Below, one piece after another: positions 56,573 through 56,799 of a stretch of 56,799 nt of DNA. A program made the translations under genes and the position numbers. Every line of letters begins with the position of its first letter. Position 1 is the stretch's first letter. The notes under the pieces are model-generated. The model saw only the letters and a program-made list of their open reading frames with translations. It had not been told where the DNA came from and ran no database searches. The stretch is from an uncultured Bacilli bacterium (GTDB taxonomy: Bacteria; Bacillota_I; Bacilli_A; RFN20; CAG-449), in NCBI GenBank assembly GCA_947629415.1, contig CANRDP010000005.1, forward strand, positions 1-56,799, read 5' to 3'.

Positions 56573-56799
56573 AGTCTTTTTATATTTTGTTAATCTAAAT
56601 TGAAAAAACAACACAACGTTGCAAAACGAAAGTGTTGCAAAATGAAGCGAAAAAAGGAATAGGAAAAGGAAATAAATTGCAAGGAAAGAAAAAATTTGAT
56701 AAGATAAGGATGTCCTTAAGAGCACAAAAAAAGTATAGTAAAAATAAAGTGTCAAGATGTTCAATTGAAATCACAACACTTTGAAAGAGAATAAGCTAT
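56573..56799. other. Non-coding end region with short repeats
   Basis: No gene is seen. GTTGCAAAACGAA (56618-56630) is repeated as GTTGCAAAATGAA (56634-56646), one base changed, with a 16-base period. AAGGATGTCCTT (56707-56718 region) is a short palindrome. This may be the control region of a gene beyond the window. Confidence 0.4.

Noticed and set aside
56567-56764. 65-residue minus-strand open frame at the window end
   Set aside because: Phe/Leu-rich low-complexity translation, no ribosome site, and it runs through the direct repeats.

Overview
The window is AT-rich DNA from a low-GC, Gram-positive-type bacterium. Shine-Dalgarno sites are strong (AGGAGG-like), terminators are hairpins followed by T-runs, genes are packed into long co-directional operons, and many stop/start codons overlap as ATGA. 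TGA is used as a normal stop (for example at the end of the mutM-coaE gene), so this is not a UGA-tryptophan mycoplasma. F-type ATP synthase, an [FeFe]-hydrogenase-like protein, glycoside hydrolases, BspA-type repeats and many lipoproteins suggest an anaerobic, fermentative, probably gut-associated Bacilli lineage near the Mollicutes (RF39, Acholeplasma or Erysipelotrichia-like). That placement is an inference.

Layout. 1-3.5 kb: two surface lipoproteins, the first switched out of frame at a G8 tract, then a transposase remnant. 3.5-11 kb: rpsU (minus), then dnaE-polA-mutM::coaE (plus), where MutM and CoaE are one continuous polypeptide. 11-13.8 kb: a tightly overlapping five-gene minus-strand operon of a small HTH-like protein, a secreted protein, two single-span proteins and a polytopic protein, which recalls a reduced type II secretion/Tad-like machine without its ATPase. 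14-19.4 kb: a tandem-thioredoxin lipoprotein with a DUF3267-type membrane zincin, then three membrane proteins. 19.5-23.6 kb: a heterodimeric ABC exporter with a MarR repressor. 24-26.4 kb: nadE, a BspA-like repeat lipoprotein whose promoter spacer is a G9 tract, and a membrane protein. 26.4-33.2 kb: the atpIBEFHAGDC operon with a c subunit carrying a two-carboxylate, Na+-type ion site. 33.3-40.7 kb: an aldo/keto reductase, tRNA-Asn and tRNA-Glu, eno, acpP, and an operon alkD-hydrolase-malQ-glpK. 40.8-52.9 kb: a SHOCT membrane protein, then a probable long operon running from a 1717-residue CvpA-like protein through an IMPACT-family protein, a group B-type [FeFe]-hydrogenase, a GH4 glycosidase, a YjbR protein and an Mrp ATPase to an Xaa-Pro peptidase. 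53.4-56.8 kb: a CPBP protease, TraX, thioredoxin and a GH105 hydrolase.

How it fits together: sugar and glycerol catabolism (GH4, GH105, MalQ, GlpK, enolase) supplies ATP and reducing power. The hydrogenase-like protein may vent or sense electrons. The ATP synthase, probably Na+-coupled, maintains an ion gradient. The surface is decorated with lipoproteins, at least two of which look phase-variable through poly-G tracts by two mechanisms, one translational and one transcriptional. No CRISPR array, rRNA, prophage or intact insertion sequence was seen.
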